Shown piece by piece: positions 22,696 to 31,332 of a stretch of 43,614 nucleotides of DNA (position 1 is the first letter of the stretch; each line of letters begins with the position of its first letter). The stretch covers positions 1-43,614 of the forward strand of contig DBFQ01000056.1 in assembly GCA_002294665.1 (NCBI GenBank), given 5' to 3'. Source of the stretch: Candidatus Aminicenantes bacterium UBA876. GTDB lineage: Bacteria; Acidobacteriota; Aminicenantia; UBA2199. The position numbers and the translations under genes were made by a program. Below the pieces are notes generated by a model. That model was given only the letters and a program-made list of their open reading frames with translations, searched no databases and had not been told where the DNA came from.

Positions 22696-23100
22696 ATGAT
22701 CCGCAAGATTGACCATATCGCCATAGCCGTCAGTGACCTGGAAAGCGTGATTCCCATATATCGTGATGTGCTGGGATTGACTTTTCTGGGTACGGAAGAG
22801 GTCCCCGACCAGAAAGTGAAAGTGGCCATGTTTGACGTCAATGGCGTCCGTATCGAATTGCTGGAGCCGCTGAATGCCGAATCTCCGATATCGCAATTCC
22901 TGGAAAAAAGGGGAAGCGGTATTCATCATATCGCCCTGGGTGTCGATAACGCCGCCGCCCAGATCCGCGAGATGGAAGAGAAAGGCGTGCGGATGCTGGA
23001 CAAACAGCCCCGTCCGGGTGCACACGGCTCACGCATCGCTTTCGCTCATCCCAGGAGCCTGGGAGGGGTGCTGATGGAATTCTGTCAGGAACACGAATAA
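22696..23100 (+). CDS. mce: Methylmalonyl-CoA epimerase
   Basis: This 134-residue VOC-fold enzyme converts (S)- to (R)-methylmalonyl-CoA in propionate metabolism. MIRKIDHIAIAV carries metal ligand His7, VRIELLEP (51-58) and GSGIHHIALGV (73-83) give the next ligands, and VLMEF near 126-130 supplies the last Glu. AGGAGG precedes the ATG at 22696, so the longer frame from 22642, which starts inside the promoter, is not used. Mutase and carboxylase genes are not in the window. GH57 follows 15 nt later. Confidence 0.92.
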   Translation: MIRKIDHIAIAVSDLESVIPIYRDVLGLTFLGTEEVPDQKVKVAMFDVNGVRIELLEPLNAESPISQFLEKRGSGIHHIALGVDNAAAQIREMEEKGVRMLDKQPRPGAHGSRIAFAHPRSLGGVLMEFCQEHE

Positions 23101-23115
23101 GTCCGCCATCCGATC

Positions 23116-25200
23116 ATGGTCCGCGTGGCATTTTTGTGGCACATGCACCAGCCGGTGTACGTGAATCCCTGCAGCCGCAATGCCGAACTTCCCTGGGTGC
23201 GGCTGCATGGAATCAAAGACTATATCGGACTGTCCGGAGTGCTGAAAGAGTTCCCGGGGGTTCGCTCCACGGTGAACCTCGTACCCAGCCTGTTATCGCA
23301 ATTGGAAAATTACCTGGCCGGGGGCCGTGATCGTTTTCAGGAGTTGGCCGAGAAGCCCGCGGCGGAACTGGATGGCGCGGAACGCGAATTCATCCTGCGC
23401 CATTTCTTTTCAATGCATGCCGAACACATGATCCGGCCTTTCGCACGTTTCCGTGAATTGTACGGCCGGCGCAGGCAGATGGCCAATGGCGGCGGTACCA
23501 CGGCTGACTGGCGGGACCTGCAGGTCTGGTCCAGCCTGGCGTGGTTCGATCCGGACCGGGCCGAAAAGGACGAACGGGTAGCGGGTCTGCGCGAGAAGGC
23601 AATGAATTTTTCCGAGGCGGATAAAATCCTTCTGGCCCAAGCGCAGAGAGATCTTCTGGCCGAGGTGATTCCCGCCTGGAAAGGGTTGCAGGATGAAGGC
23701 CTGGTGGAAATCTCCACCTCTCCGCTGACCCACGCCATCCTGCCGCTGCTTCTGGACCCGGGCGTGGGACGGGAGGCCAATCCCGCCCTGCCGCTGTATA
23801 ACCTGGATTTCAGCTGGCCGGACGACGCACGCCGGCAGCTGTCGGAGGCGCTGGATTTCATGCAGCGACGTTTCGGGCGCCGGCCGCGGGGGATCTGGCC
23901 TTCAGAGGGCAGCCTGAGTGAGCCGGTGCTGGACCTGTTGAATGACCTGGATGTGGCCTGGACGGCCGGAGATGAAATCAACCTGGCCCGCTCGCTGCAT
24001 CCCCAAGGCCAGGCGGATTGGCGCGGTGAACGTGACCTGTGGCTTTACCGTCCCTGGCTGGCCGGCAATAGGCGGTTGCGCATTCTTTTCCGTGATCACG
24101 ATCTCTCCGACCGCATCGGGTTCCGTTATCAGGGGTTGAATCCAGCGGATGCCGCAGATGATTTCATGCGGCGGCTGATGGAGATTGACCGCCTGCAGGG
24201 GGACGCGGTGGTCGGCGTGATTCTGGACGGAGAAAACCCCTGGGAGCATTACTCTGGAAACGGTCGGCCGTTTCTGCGCGCCCTGTTGCAGCGACTTCAG
24301 GATGATGAGCGGGTGGAGGCCGTCACCATGGGTGAGGCGGTATCGCGTGAAGCGGAGCCGTTGCGAAAACTGGCTCCGGGCTCATGGATCAACGGCAACT
24401 TTGATATCTGGATCGGCGATGAAACCGACCGCCGCGCCTGGGCGCAACTCGAACGCGCACGCAGTCATTTTGAACGCACACGCCATAATTTGGCGCAGGA
24501 CCGGGCCGCCGAAGCGCGTCACTGCCTGGATGTGGCCCAGGGAAGTGACTGGTTCTGGTGGTACGGTCCGGAACATCACACCGCGGACCTGGACGTTTTT
24601 GACCGCCTTTTTCGCCTGAACCTTCGCTGCGTTTACGAGCTGACCGGTTCTGAAGCGCCGGCTGAGCTGTCTTCACCGTTGTCGCGGGCGGAAGTCGCGG
24701 GTGGGGATGCTTCCCGATTGCCCGCGCGTCCCCTCAACCCCCTCCTGGATGGGGAGGTCAGCCATTTTTTCGAGTGGCGTGACGCCGGCCACCTGGATGT
24801 GTATTCGGGGCAAAGTGCCATGCATGCCGGCGAGTCGCTGGTGACGGCCGCCTACTACGGTTTCGGAAACGGGCGGTTTTATCTGCGGTTCGATCTCCGT
24901 GGCCGGGCCGATGAATTGCTGCGCCGGGGAATGACCTGGAAAATGGGGGTGAGCAAGGCCGGCGGCCCGGTGCGCAGGTTCTCCCTGCCATCCGCATCCC
25001 GTTTCGGGACGGTCGCGGCCGGAACCCTGCTGGAGTGTGGATTCATGCTGGCCGAACTGGACCTGGAACCGGGCGATAGTTTTGATATCAACCTGGAGTG
25101 GCGGTTAAAGGCAAGGCTGGTCCAGGCACTCCCTGCCGACGGGTTCTTCACCCTGGTCGTGCCCGGACCGGGTGATTACGCAGCGTACTGGAAGGTATAA
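23116..25200 (+). CDS. Glycoside hydrolase family 57 (alpha-amylase/amylopullulanase-like)
   Basis: This 694-residue enzyme acts on alpha-glucans. Family 57 motifs are ordered as expected: WHMHQPVY (8-15), the nucleophile Glu264 in GIWPSEGS, and the acid/base Asp371 in LDGENPWEHY. GSWINGNFDIWIG and DWFWWYGPEHH follow in the helical region (near 420-510). The last 130 residues form a probable beta-sandwich (GHLDVYSGQSAMH). There is no signal peptide, so it likely works on cytoplasmic glycogen-type polymer; the exact specificity is unclear. The gene lies 15 nt after mce and is probably co-transcribed. Confidence 0.9.
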   Translation: MVRVAFLWHMHQPVYVNPCSRNAELPWVRLHGIKDYIGLSGVLKEFPGVRSTVNLVPSLLSQLENYLAGGRDRFQELAEKPAAELDGAEREFILRHFFSMHAEHMIRPFARFRELYGRRRQMANGGGTTADWRDLQVWSSLAWFDPDRAEKDERVAGLREKAMNFSEADKILLAQAQRDLLAEVIPAWKGLQDEGLVEISTSPLTHAILPLLLDPGVGREANPALPLYNLDFSWPDDARRQLSEALDFMQRRFGRRPRGIWPSEGSLSEPVLDLLNDLDVAWTAGDEINLARSLHPQGQADWRGERDLWLYRPWLAGNRRLRILFRDHDLSDRIGFRYQGLNPADAADDFMRRLMEIDRLQGDAVVGVILDGENPWEHYSGNGRPFLRALLQRLQDDERVEAVTMGEAVSREAEPLRKLAPGSWINGNFDIWIGDETDRRAWAQLERARSHFERTRHNLAQDRAAEARHCLDVAQGSDWFWWYGPEHHTADLDVFDRLFRLNLRCVYELTGSEAPAELSSPLSRAEVAGGDASRLPARPLNPLLDGEVSHFFEWRDAGHLDVYSGQSAMHAGESLVTAAYYGFGNGRFYLRFDLRGRADELLRRGMTWKMGVSKAGGPVRRFSLPSASRFGTVAAGTLLECGFMLAELDLEPGDSFDINLEWRLKARLVQALPADGFFTLVVPGPGDYAAYWKV

Positions 25201-25225
25201 GATAGGGTTGGAAAGTTGGGGAGTT

Positions 25226-25422
25226 GGAGAGCTGGAAAGTTGGAGGCAGGTATCAGGTGTAGAGGCGGCCCCCCGTGGCCGCCCCGGGCGAGAGGCCTGA
25301 GGCGATTGGCGGGGAAAAGGCCGGAATAATGCATAAGGAATAAAAAACCCATGTGATTATTGCACCTTATTCCTTCTTCTTTATTCCATATTCTGAAGGG
25401 GCGGTTCACGAACCACCCCTTG
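25226..25422 (-). repeat. Composite intergenic repeat, copy R4
   Basis: Read on the minus strand this matches R2 along nearly its whole length: a GGTTCGTGAACC palindrome in a GGGG/CCCC stem, the AT-rich core with ATAATCACATGGG, ATGCATTATTCCGGCC, CGCCAATCGCC, a GGGCGGCCACGGGGGGCCGCC hairpin, and GATACCTGCCTCCAACTTTCC. Confidence 0.85.
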
Positions 25423-25456
25423 CCTGAATCGCTTGTCACCTTTTTTTCAACTGGAT

Positions 25457-25491
25457 GTACTGCGGGCGGGTTTAAAACCCGCCCGCAGTAC
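25457..25491. repeat. Perfect 17-bp inverted repeat
   Basis: GTACTGCGGGCGGGTTT (25457-25473) and AAACCCGCCCGCAGTAC (25475-25491) are exact reverse complements around a single A. It lies between converging genes and is followed by pyrimidine-rich DNA, so it could act as a bidirectional terminator, but it may equally be a member of a dispersed palindromic repeat family. Confidence 0.85.
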
Positions 25492-25514
25492 TACTTTTCA
25501 CTTTTCACTTATTT

Positions 25515-26711
25515 TTATCCCGCGCGGAAAATCACGCTCTCTTTCCGGAACCAGTGGGTGCAGAACACCAGGCTGAGAGCGGCGAATACCGTCAACGAGA
25601 GAAAAACCGCGAGCAACAGCAGGGGTTGAATGCTGCCGGCAATGATTTCACGCGTGGCCAGGGATACGTTGAGTACCGGGATCAGCGCGGTGAGTGCGTT
25701 CAACTTGAATCCGGGAAAGAGGCCGATGAAAACGGGAACGATCACCAGGATATTCATCGGAGTCATGATGTTCTGCGCTTCTTTGAAACTATGGGCGAAT
25801 ATGGAAATCGACAACAGGATGGCGGCGAAAAATATGCAGAGCGGAATCAGCAGCGAGAACATCAGCAGGATCGAACGGATATCGATGATCTTGACCAGGG
25901 CGGAAAACAGGTCATCGGGTATTCCCTGGGTTTGTTGCAAGGCAATGTAAAGTCCCAGGATCGACATCGCGGCTGATACCAGTCCGGTAAGAAAGACGAG
26001 GCTGAATTTTCCCAGGACGATCTCCAGGCGGGTGGCGGGGGAGGCCAGCAGGGTCTCGATTGTTCCCCGCTCTTTCTCGCCTGCGGCCAGGTCGATGGCC
26101 GGATACATGGCGCCCACGAAACAGAAAATTACAAAAATATAGGGAAGGAAACCACCGATCGCCTCCCCGATGCGCTCCTTGACCGTCACGATATCGTGCT
26201 TGTCCACGCTGACAACCTCGAATACACGCCGTTCCAGCTTCATTTCCGCCAGGCGTTTTGAAAGCAGTTCTTCTTTGTACTCGTCCAGGATCGAACGGAT
26301 GCGTTTTGATGTGAGATCGGTTTCCTGGGATGATTTCAGGTAGAAGCGCACCGTTCCGGGGGCATGCGCGGCGACCACGCGGTCGAAATCAGCGGCGAAA
26401 GCCAGGGCGAAATCAATTTTTTCCGCGCGGATGGCGCTCTCGAACTCTTCTTCCGGGATATCGCGGATTACGGTTACCTTGGGATGTTTTTTCAGCACCT
26501 CCTGGAAAGAAGCGGCATTGTTGTTGAGCGCCAGCGCCAGTTTCAATTCCTTGACTTCGGCCTCCTTGTGCTGCCGCATCATGATGCGGGTGGATATGGA
26601 CATGAGGACGGGAAAGAGCAGCAGTGGAATCAATATCATCACCACCAGGGTACGGCGGTCGCGCAGAGTGTCCTTTAGTTCCTTGCGGAAAATGATTGCC
26701 GTTTTTTTCAT
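25515..26711 (-). CDS. ABC exporter permease, NatB/ABC-2 type
   Basis: This 398-residue membrane protein has one N-terminal segment (about 22-40), an extracytoplasmic domain of about 140 residues, and five or so C-terminal segments from about 185. EKERGTIETLLASPATRLEIVLGK is the hallmark of NatB/ABC-2 permeases. The start at 26711 (MKKTAIIFRKELKDTLRDRR) is chosen because the longer frame overlaps the ATPase gene. It follows that gene after 1 nt. NatAB systems export Na+ or other small solutes; the substrate here is unknown. Confidence 0.88.
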   Translation of the reverse strand: MKKTAIIFRKELKDTLRDRRTLVVMILIPLLLFPVLMSISTRIMMRQHKEAEVKELKLALALNNNAASFQEVLKKHPKVTVIRDIPEEEFESAIRAEKIDFALAFAADFDRVVAAHAPGTVRFYLKSSQETDLTSKRIRSILDEYKEELLSKRLAEMKLERRVFEVVSVDKHDIVTVKERIGEAIGGFLPYIFVIFCFVGAMYPAIDLAAGEKERGTIETLLASPATRLEIVLGKFSLVFLTGLVSAAMSILGLYIALQQTQGIPDDLFSALVKIIDIRSILLMFSLLIPLCIFFAAILLSISIFAHSFKEAQNIMTPMNILVIVPVFIGLFPGFKLNALTALIPVLNVSLATREIIAGSIQPLLLLAVFLSLTVFAALSLVFCTHWFRKESVIFRAG

Positions 26712-26712
26712 G

Positions 26713-27480
26713 TCAGGCCTCCTGGACCAGGCGGATGAATTCGTCTTCAATGGTACGCGACTGGCACTGGTCGCGGAAATCCGCGAACGGGCCGTTGAAG
26801 AGCAGGCGCCCTTCGTGGATGATCGCCAGATCGTCACTCAACAGGTTGACCTCGCCCATGATATGGGTGGAGAAGATTACGGTTTTTCCATCCTGGCGGC
26901 AACGGCGGATCAACTCGATGATGGCCCGGGCGGTAATCACGTCGAGGCCGGTGGTGGGTTCATCAAAAACCACTACTTCCGGGTCGTGGATCATGGTACG
27001 CGCGATGGAGACTTTCTGTCGCATCCCGGTGGAGAGTTTGGCGATACGGCGGTTGGCGAAAGGATGGATGTCCAGCAGGTCAAACAGGTGCTTGCGGTTT
27101 TTTTCGAAGGTATCGCGGTCAATGGAATTCAAGTCGGCGTAATAGCGCACAATTTCGTCTGCGGTGAGGCGGCCGTAAAGGCCGGTGGTCCCGGTCAGAA
27201 ATCCGATGCTGGACCGTACTTTGCGGGGTTCTTGCCGGGTGTCGTAGCCGGCGACACGGATTGTCCCTTCTGTCGGCTTGAGCATCGTGGCGATCAGCCT
27301 CAGGGTGGTGGTTTTGCCGGCTCCATTGGGGCCGAGCAGGGTGAAAACCCGCCCGGGTCGACAGGTAAAGCTGATTTCCTTGACCGGCCAGATGTAGGGT
27401 GAATCTCCCTTGAGGCCCATTTCGCGCTTCTGTTTCCGGGTCAGGCGGAAACGCTTGCTGAGTTTTTCGACTTCGATCAT
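26713..27480 (-). CDS. ABC exporter ATP-binding protein, NatA type
   Basis: This 255-residue ATPase powers the adjacent permease. Walker A is GPNGAGKTT (50-58), the ABC signature LSTGMRQK (149-156), Walker B VVVFDEPTTGLD (169-180), and the switch His is in FSTH. RKQKREMGL near residues 15-23 is a NatA-like insert. A GGAGG site lies before the ATG at 27480. It diverges from rpsO. Confidence 0.92.
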   Translation of the reverse strand: MIEVEKLSKRFRLTRKQKREMGLKGDSPYIWPVKEISFTCRPGRVFTLLGPNGAGKTTTLRLIATMLKPTEGTIRVAGYDTRQEPRKVRSSIGFLTGTTGLYGRLTADEIVRYYADLNSIDRDTFEKNRKHLFDLLDIHPFANRRIAKLSTGMRQKVSIARTMIHDPEVVVFDEPTTGLDVITARAIIELIRRCRQDGKTVIFSTHIMGEVNLLSDDLAIIHEGRLLFNGPFADFRDQCQSRTIEDEFIRLVQEA

Positions 27481-27624
27481 GGCTGGAATCCTCCCGGTGC
27501 AGATGGACTGAATGTTCGATCACTGCCTGGAACCATCTTCATCCGTGTTTACGCAATCCAGACAGGAAAGTTTCCGGGCGGATTGATCCAATCCTTGGTT
27601 CCTGGTGGAATCTTGCGGGATTGA

Positions 27625-27653
27625 TTTACTTTGGCGGTGGTTTCTGATAGAAT
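27625..27653 (+). promoter_or_regulatory. Promoter of rpsO
   Basis: TTTACT (27625-27630), a 17-nt spacer, then TAGAAT (27648-27653) preceded by TGA (extended -10). The leader is about 37 nt with an AGGAGG site before the GTG start. Confidence 0.65.
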
Positions 27654-27696
27654 AGGAACAACGACTACGAATCGAACAGAAAGACAGGAGGAAATT

Positions 27697-27966
27697 GTGA
27701 GTATTACGACTGAGGAGAAACGGAAATTGATTGACCGTTTCCACCGCAATGATGCGGATACCGGTTCCGAAGAAGTTCAGGTCGCCGTCTTGACCACCCG
27801 CATCAAGAACTTGACTGAACATTTCAAGACCCATAAAAAGGACAACCACTCCCGCCGCGGTCTGCTGTCCCTGGTGTCTCGCCGGCGGAAGCTCCTGAAA
27901 TACCTGAAGCGCAAGAATTTCGACACTTACACCCGGGTATTGAAGGATCTGAATCTGAGAAAGTAA
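27697..27966 (+). CDS. rpsO: 30S ribosomal protein S15
   Basis: This 89-residue protein binds 16S rRNA early in small-subunit assembly. [28 protein letters not shown] and [13 protein letters not shown] are the classic S15 blocks. GTG at 27697 is the start, supported by AGGAGG at 27686-27691 and by the family length of 89. pnp follows, the common rpsO-pnp order. Confidence 0.96.
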   Translation: MSITTEEKRKLIDRFHRNDADTGSEEVQVAVLTTRIKNLTEHFKTHKKDNHSRRGLLSLVSRRRKLLKYLKRKNFDTYTRVLKDLNLRK

Positions 27967-28027
27967 GGCTTGATCGAATCCTATCCACAAGCGCGTTTCG
28001 TCGCGTCATTTTTTATTGGAGAAAAAA

Positions 28028-30274
28028 ATGCAGAAAACCATACAAATTGATCTGGACGGGAATACCCTGACCATTGAAACCCATCGCTGGGCCAAGCAAT
28101 CCAACGGCTCGGCTTTGTTGTCCTACCGGGACAACCGTATCCTGGTAACCGCCAATATGAAGGAAGATGCCCGTGAAGGCCAGGACTTCTTTCCCTTGAT
28201 GGTGGATTTCCGTGAGAACAACTACGCCGGGGGCAAGATACCCGGTGGATTTTTTAAGCGCGAGGGCAAGCCGTCTGAGCGGGAAGTGTTACTCAGCCGC
28301 TTGATCGACCGACCCATCCGCCCGCTTTTCCCCGAAGGTTTCTTTAATGAAACCCAGGTGATCGCCCTGTTGCTGAGCGCGGATTTCAGCGTGGATTACG
28401 ATGCCATGGGCATTACCGGCGCTTCGGCGGCGCTGATGTCATCCACCATCCCGTTTGACACCCCTGTCGCCGCGGTCAAGATCGGCCGCCGCGACGGACG
28501 TTTCATTATCAATCCCGGCCGGGACGCCACCAATGAAAAGGAATTCGAAATGGTGTTGCTGCTGGCCGGAACCGAAGACGATGTGGTCATGATGGAAGCG
28601 GAGGGTGACCAGTTCAGCGAAGACCTGCTGAAGCAGGGGTTGATCCTGGGCAAGGAGATCATTCAGAAACTCTGTGCCGCCCAACGTGAATTGATCAATC
28701 CGGATAAAATGGTTGTGGAACCCGATACCCGCTACGCGGAGATCCTGGCGGAATTGGCCGGCAAATTCGGCGATCGCCTCCAGGACGCGATTTTCATTCA
28801 GGATCGGGTCAAGCGTCGTGAAGAGATCGCGGCCATTGAAAACGAAGCGTTCGCGGATGCGGCGGATGAAGAGCTTCTACCCAAGTACAAGCGCGCCTTC
28901 CATCAACTCGAGCACGATATGTTCCGCAAGCGCTTGCTGGAGAAACGCCAGCGCAACGACGGCCGCGCCCTGAACGAGATCCGCAACCTTGCGGTGGAAT
29001 TGGGCGTGCTTCCCCGCGCCCATGGTTCTGCGGTGTTCACACGGGGTGAAACCCAGGCCCTGGCCACCGTCACGCTCGGTTCTGAAGACGACGCCCAGCG
29101 CATTGACGATATCGCCAATTCCAGTGAAAGTTTCCGCCACTTCATGCTCCACTACAACTTTCCGCCCTTCTCGGTCGGAGAGGTCAGCTTCCTCAGGGGG
29201 GCCGGGCGCAGGGAAATCGGACATGGTAACCTGGCCTGGAAGGGGATCCGTCCCATGTTGCCCGCTTACGAAGAGTTTCCCTATACCATTCGCGTGGTCT
29301 CGGATATCATGGAATCGAACGGTTCCAGTTCCATGGCGACGGTCTGCGGCACTTCGCTGGCCCTGATGCAGGCGGGTGTGCCGATGCGCAGCGCCGTGGC
29401 GGGGATCGCCATGGGCCTGGTCAAGGAAAAGGACCAGTACGTGGTGCTTACCGATATCGCCGGGTTCGAAGATCATTTCGGCGACATGGATTTCAAAGTC
29501 GCCGGAACCGCCAAGGGAATCAACGCCGTACAGCTGGATATCAAGATCGATGGGTTGAGCGACGAGATCATCGACGCCACCTTGAATCAGGCCCGCGAGG
29601 CCCGGCTGCACATAATCGGCGTGATGAACAGCGCCATTGATCACCCGGCTGAGCAATTATCCGAATACGCCCCGGTCATGATGACCATGCAGATCGACAC
29701 CGACAAGATCCGCGACCTCATCGGTCCCGGCGGCAAGACCATCAAGGAATTGACCGCTACCTACAATGTGAAAATCAACGTGGATGATGACGGCAAAGTG
29801 ACCATTGCCGCCGCCAACAATGAACTGGGCGATAAGGTGCGGGAGCGCATCAAAGCGTTGACCGCTTCTCCGGAAATCGGCATGACCTACCCGGGCAAAA
29901 TCACCCGGATTGAAGAGTATGGGATCTTCGTGGATATTCTCGGCGGTGCTTCAGCCCTGGTGCATATTTCCGAGATCTCCCACCGCAGGATTCCCAGCAT
30001 CCATGACATGAACTTCGAGATCGGTCAGGAAGTTGAAGTCAAGGTGATCCATATCGATCGTGACGGCCGGGTCAAGGCCTCGATCCGCGAATTGTTGCCC
30101 GAGCCGGAAGGCGGCAGTCGTGACGAGGGCGGCTCCCGTCCGCCCCGTGAGCGCGAGAACCAGGGCGGTGATTCCCGCAGCCGGGATTCCCGCGGCCGGG
30201 ACAGCCGTTCGCGGTACAATCGCGGCGGTGACGGTCCAGGCCGGGACAGCCGCAATCGCGATCGCAGACATTGA
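28028..30274 (+). CDS. pnp: Polyribonucleotide nucleotidyltransferase (PNPase)
   Basis: This 748-residue phosphorolytic 3'-5' exoribonuclease works in mRNA decay. It has a first RNase PH domain (about 10-210), a helical linker (240-315), the second, catalytic RNase PH domain (RNDGRALNEIRNL to about 540), a KH domain (about 553-612, IGPGGKTIKEL) and an S1 domain (about 617-688, GKITRIEEYGIFVDI). The last 55 or so residues form an Arg/Gly/Asp/Ser-rich tail with repeated RDS units, probably disordered and RNA-binding. The ATG at 28028 has GGAG upstream; a TTG at 28016 is in frame but less likely. It overlaps the pseudopilin start by 1 nt. Confidence 0.96.
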   Translation: MQKTIQIDLDGNTLTIETHRWAKQSNGSALLSYRDNRILVTANMKEDAREGQDFFPLMVDFRENNYAGGKIPGGFFKREGKPSEREVLLSRLIDRPIRPLFPEGFFNETQVIALLLSADFSVDYDAMGITGASAALMSSTIPFDTPVAAVKIGRRDGRFIINPGRDATNEKEFEMVLLLAGTEDDVVMMEAEGDQFSEDLLKQGLILGKEIIQKLCAAQRELINPDKMVVEPDTRYAEILAELAGKFGDRLQDAIFIQDRVKRREEIAAIENEAFADAADEELLPKYKRAFHQLEHDMFRKRLLEKRQRNDGRALNEIRNLAVELGVLPRAHGSAVFTRGETQALATVTLGSEDDAQRIDDIANSSESFRHFMLHYNFPPFSVGEVSFLRGAGRREIGHGNLAWKGIRPMLPAYEEFPYTIRVVSDIMESNGSSSMATVCGTSLALMQAGVPMRSAVAGIAMGLVKEKDQYVVLTDIAGFEDHFGDMDFKVAGTAKGINAVQLDIKIDGLSDEIIDATLNQAREARLHIIGVMNSAIDHPAEQLSEYAPVMMTMQIDTDKIRDLIGPGGKTIKELTATYNVKINVDDDGKVTIAAANNELGDKVRERIKALTASPEIGMTYPGKITRIEEYGIFVDILGGASALVHISEISHRRIPSIHDMNFEIGQEVEVKVIHIDRDGRVKASIRELLPEPEGGSRDEGGSRPPRERENQGGDSRSRDSRGRDSRSRYNRGGDGPGRDSRNRDRRH

Positions 30275-30735
30275 TGAAACGAAGGGCCGGCTTCACCCTG
30301 GTCGAATTGATCGTGGTGGTGGTCATTATCGCCGTACTGGCGGCGGTGGCCGTTCCCGTGGCCCAGACATCCATTCAACGCGGACAGGAAGTCGAATTAA
30401 GGCGCGCCCTGCGGCAGTTGCGTAACGCGATTGACGCCTACCGTGAATTCGCCAGGGAACACAAGGTTGAAATGGATGATGATCGCTATTTTCTGCCGCA
30501 GAACCTGGATGACCTGGTCAAGGGGCTGGAGTACAAAGACAAGGAAGGGAATCGCCGTGTCGAACGTTTCCTGCGCCGGATTCCCGAAGACCCGATGACC
30601 GCTGCGCGGGAATGGGGATTGCGTTCCTTCCAGGACAAGCGTGACAGCGACCAATGGGGAGGCGAGAATGTCTGGGATGTGTATTCCCTGTCTGAAAAGA
30701 CCGCCCTTGACGGCAGCACGTATCGTTCCTGGTAG
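30274..30735 (+). CDS. Type II secretion/pilin-like pseudopilin, GspG-like
   Basis: This 153-residue protein has a class III prepilin signal, KRRAG|FTLVELIVVVVII, cut after Gly6, with the conserved Glu at mature position 5. A hydrophobic N-terminal helix leads to QRGQEVELRRALRQLRNAID and a C-terminal part with RIPEDPMTAAREWGLRSF, as in GspG major pseudopilins. No other secretion genes adjoin it. The start overlaps the pnp stop (TGATG), so it is translationally coupled to pnp, an unusual partner. Confidence 0.85.
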   Translation: MKRRAGFTLVELIVVVVIIAVLAAVAVPVAQTSIQRGQEVELRRALRQLRNAIDAYREFAREHKVEMDDDRYFLPQNLDDLVKGLEYKDKEGNRRVERFLRRIPEDPMTAAREWGLRSFQDKRDSDQWGGENVWDVYSLSEKTALDGSTYRSW

Positions 30736-30742
30736 CCTGCTG

Positions 30743-30772
30743 TTGACGGTATGGACGGCTCTTTGCTATAAT
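30743..30772 (+). promoter_or_regulatory. Promoter of rpoZ and the heptose genes
   Basis: TTGACG (30743-30748), an 18-nt spacer, then TATAAT (30767-30772) preceded by TGC (extended -10). The leader is about 85 nt and ends in AAGGAGG (about 30849-30855) before the TTG start. Confidence 0.75.
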
Positions 30773-30861
30773 ATACGTGGTTTTTCCGGACCATTCTCCT
30801 GCAACGAGCAGCCGGTTGGTCTGTTTCCCCCCGCGTGAGCCAAGGCGGAAGGAGGACAATA

Positions 30862-31332
30862 TTGGAAACAAATAAATTCATAGACAGCAAATTCCGTATG
30901 GTGATCCTGGCCGCGAAACGGGCCAGGCAGTTGCTGCAGGGCGGACGCAAGAAAATCGACATGAATGCGGAGAATCCGCTGACCATCGCCATCGAGGAAC
31001 TCAATCGCGGCCTGGTCGGTTACGAAATCACCGATGGGAGCCCAAGAAAGCCGGACCTGTCGATTTTCGGCGACGCTCCCGATGAAAACGAAACGGATGA
31101 GGTGGACGCGGGCGTGAATGCCTACGGCATGACCAAGAACGTGTCGTTTGAAAAACCGGATGAGGAAGCGGCAGGCGATGCCGACGAAGACGCATCCGAT
31201 TACGATAACGAGGATGAAGATGACAGCACGGATGATTCCGACGTGGATTCCGACGAATCCGATGCCGAGTCATTGGACGATGTCGATGAGGATGTTGAAA
31301 TAGACGAAGACGACCCATCCGCTCTGGAATGA
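30862..31332 (+). CDS. rpoZ: RNA polymerase omega subunit with long acidic tail
   Basis: The first 57 residues match omega: KFIDSKFRMVILAAKRARQL, then ENPLTIAIEELNRGLVGYEI. The total is 156 residues, against about 70-90 in most bacteria. From residue 99 to the end there is no Lys or Arg, and 32 of residues 100-151 are Asp or Glu, mixed with Ser. Such a tail could bind basic proteins or mimic nucleic acid. The TTG at 30862 is chosen for its AGGAGG site; an upstream frame from 30835 (GTG) has none. The stop overlaps the next gene (ATGA). Confidence 0.85.
   Translation: METNKFIDSKFRMVILAAKRARQLLQGGRKKIDMNAENPLTIAIEELNRGLVGYEITDGSPRKPDLSIFGDAPDENETDEVDAGVNAYGMTKNVSFEKPDEEAAGDADEDASDYDNEDEDDSTDDSDVDSDESDAESLDDVDEDVEIDEDDPSALE

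Larger units (their letters stand above)
25201..25514. other. Gene-free stretch with repeats between GH57 and ABC permease
   Basis: It opens with GTTGGAAAGTTGGGGAGTTGG simple-sequence words, continues with composite repeat R4, and ends with a perfect 17-bp inverted repeat (25457-25491) and CACTTTTCACTT. The flanking genes converge here. No coding sequence is supported. Confidence 0.75.

Noticed and set aside
26431..27402. Open frame of 323 codons opposite the ABC exporter
   Set aside because: Antisense to Walker and signature motifs of the ATPase; no family features.
27967..28027. Intrinsic terminator between rpsO and pnp
   Set aside because: Only a 4-bp CGCG stem precedes the T-run near 28008; too weak to call.
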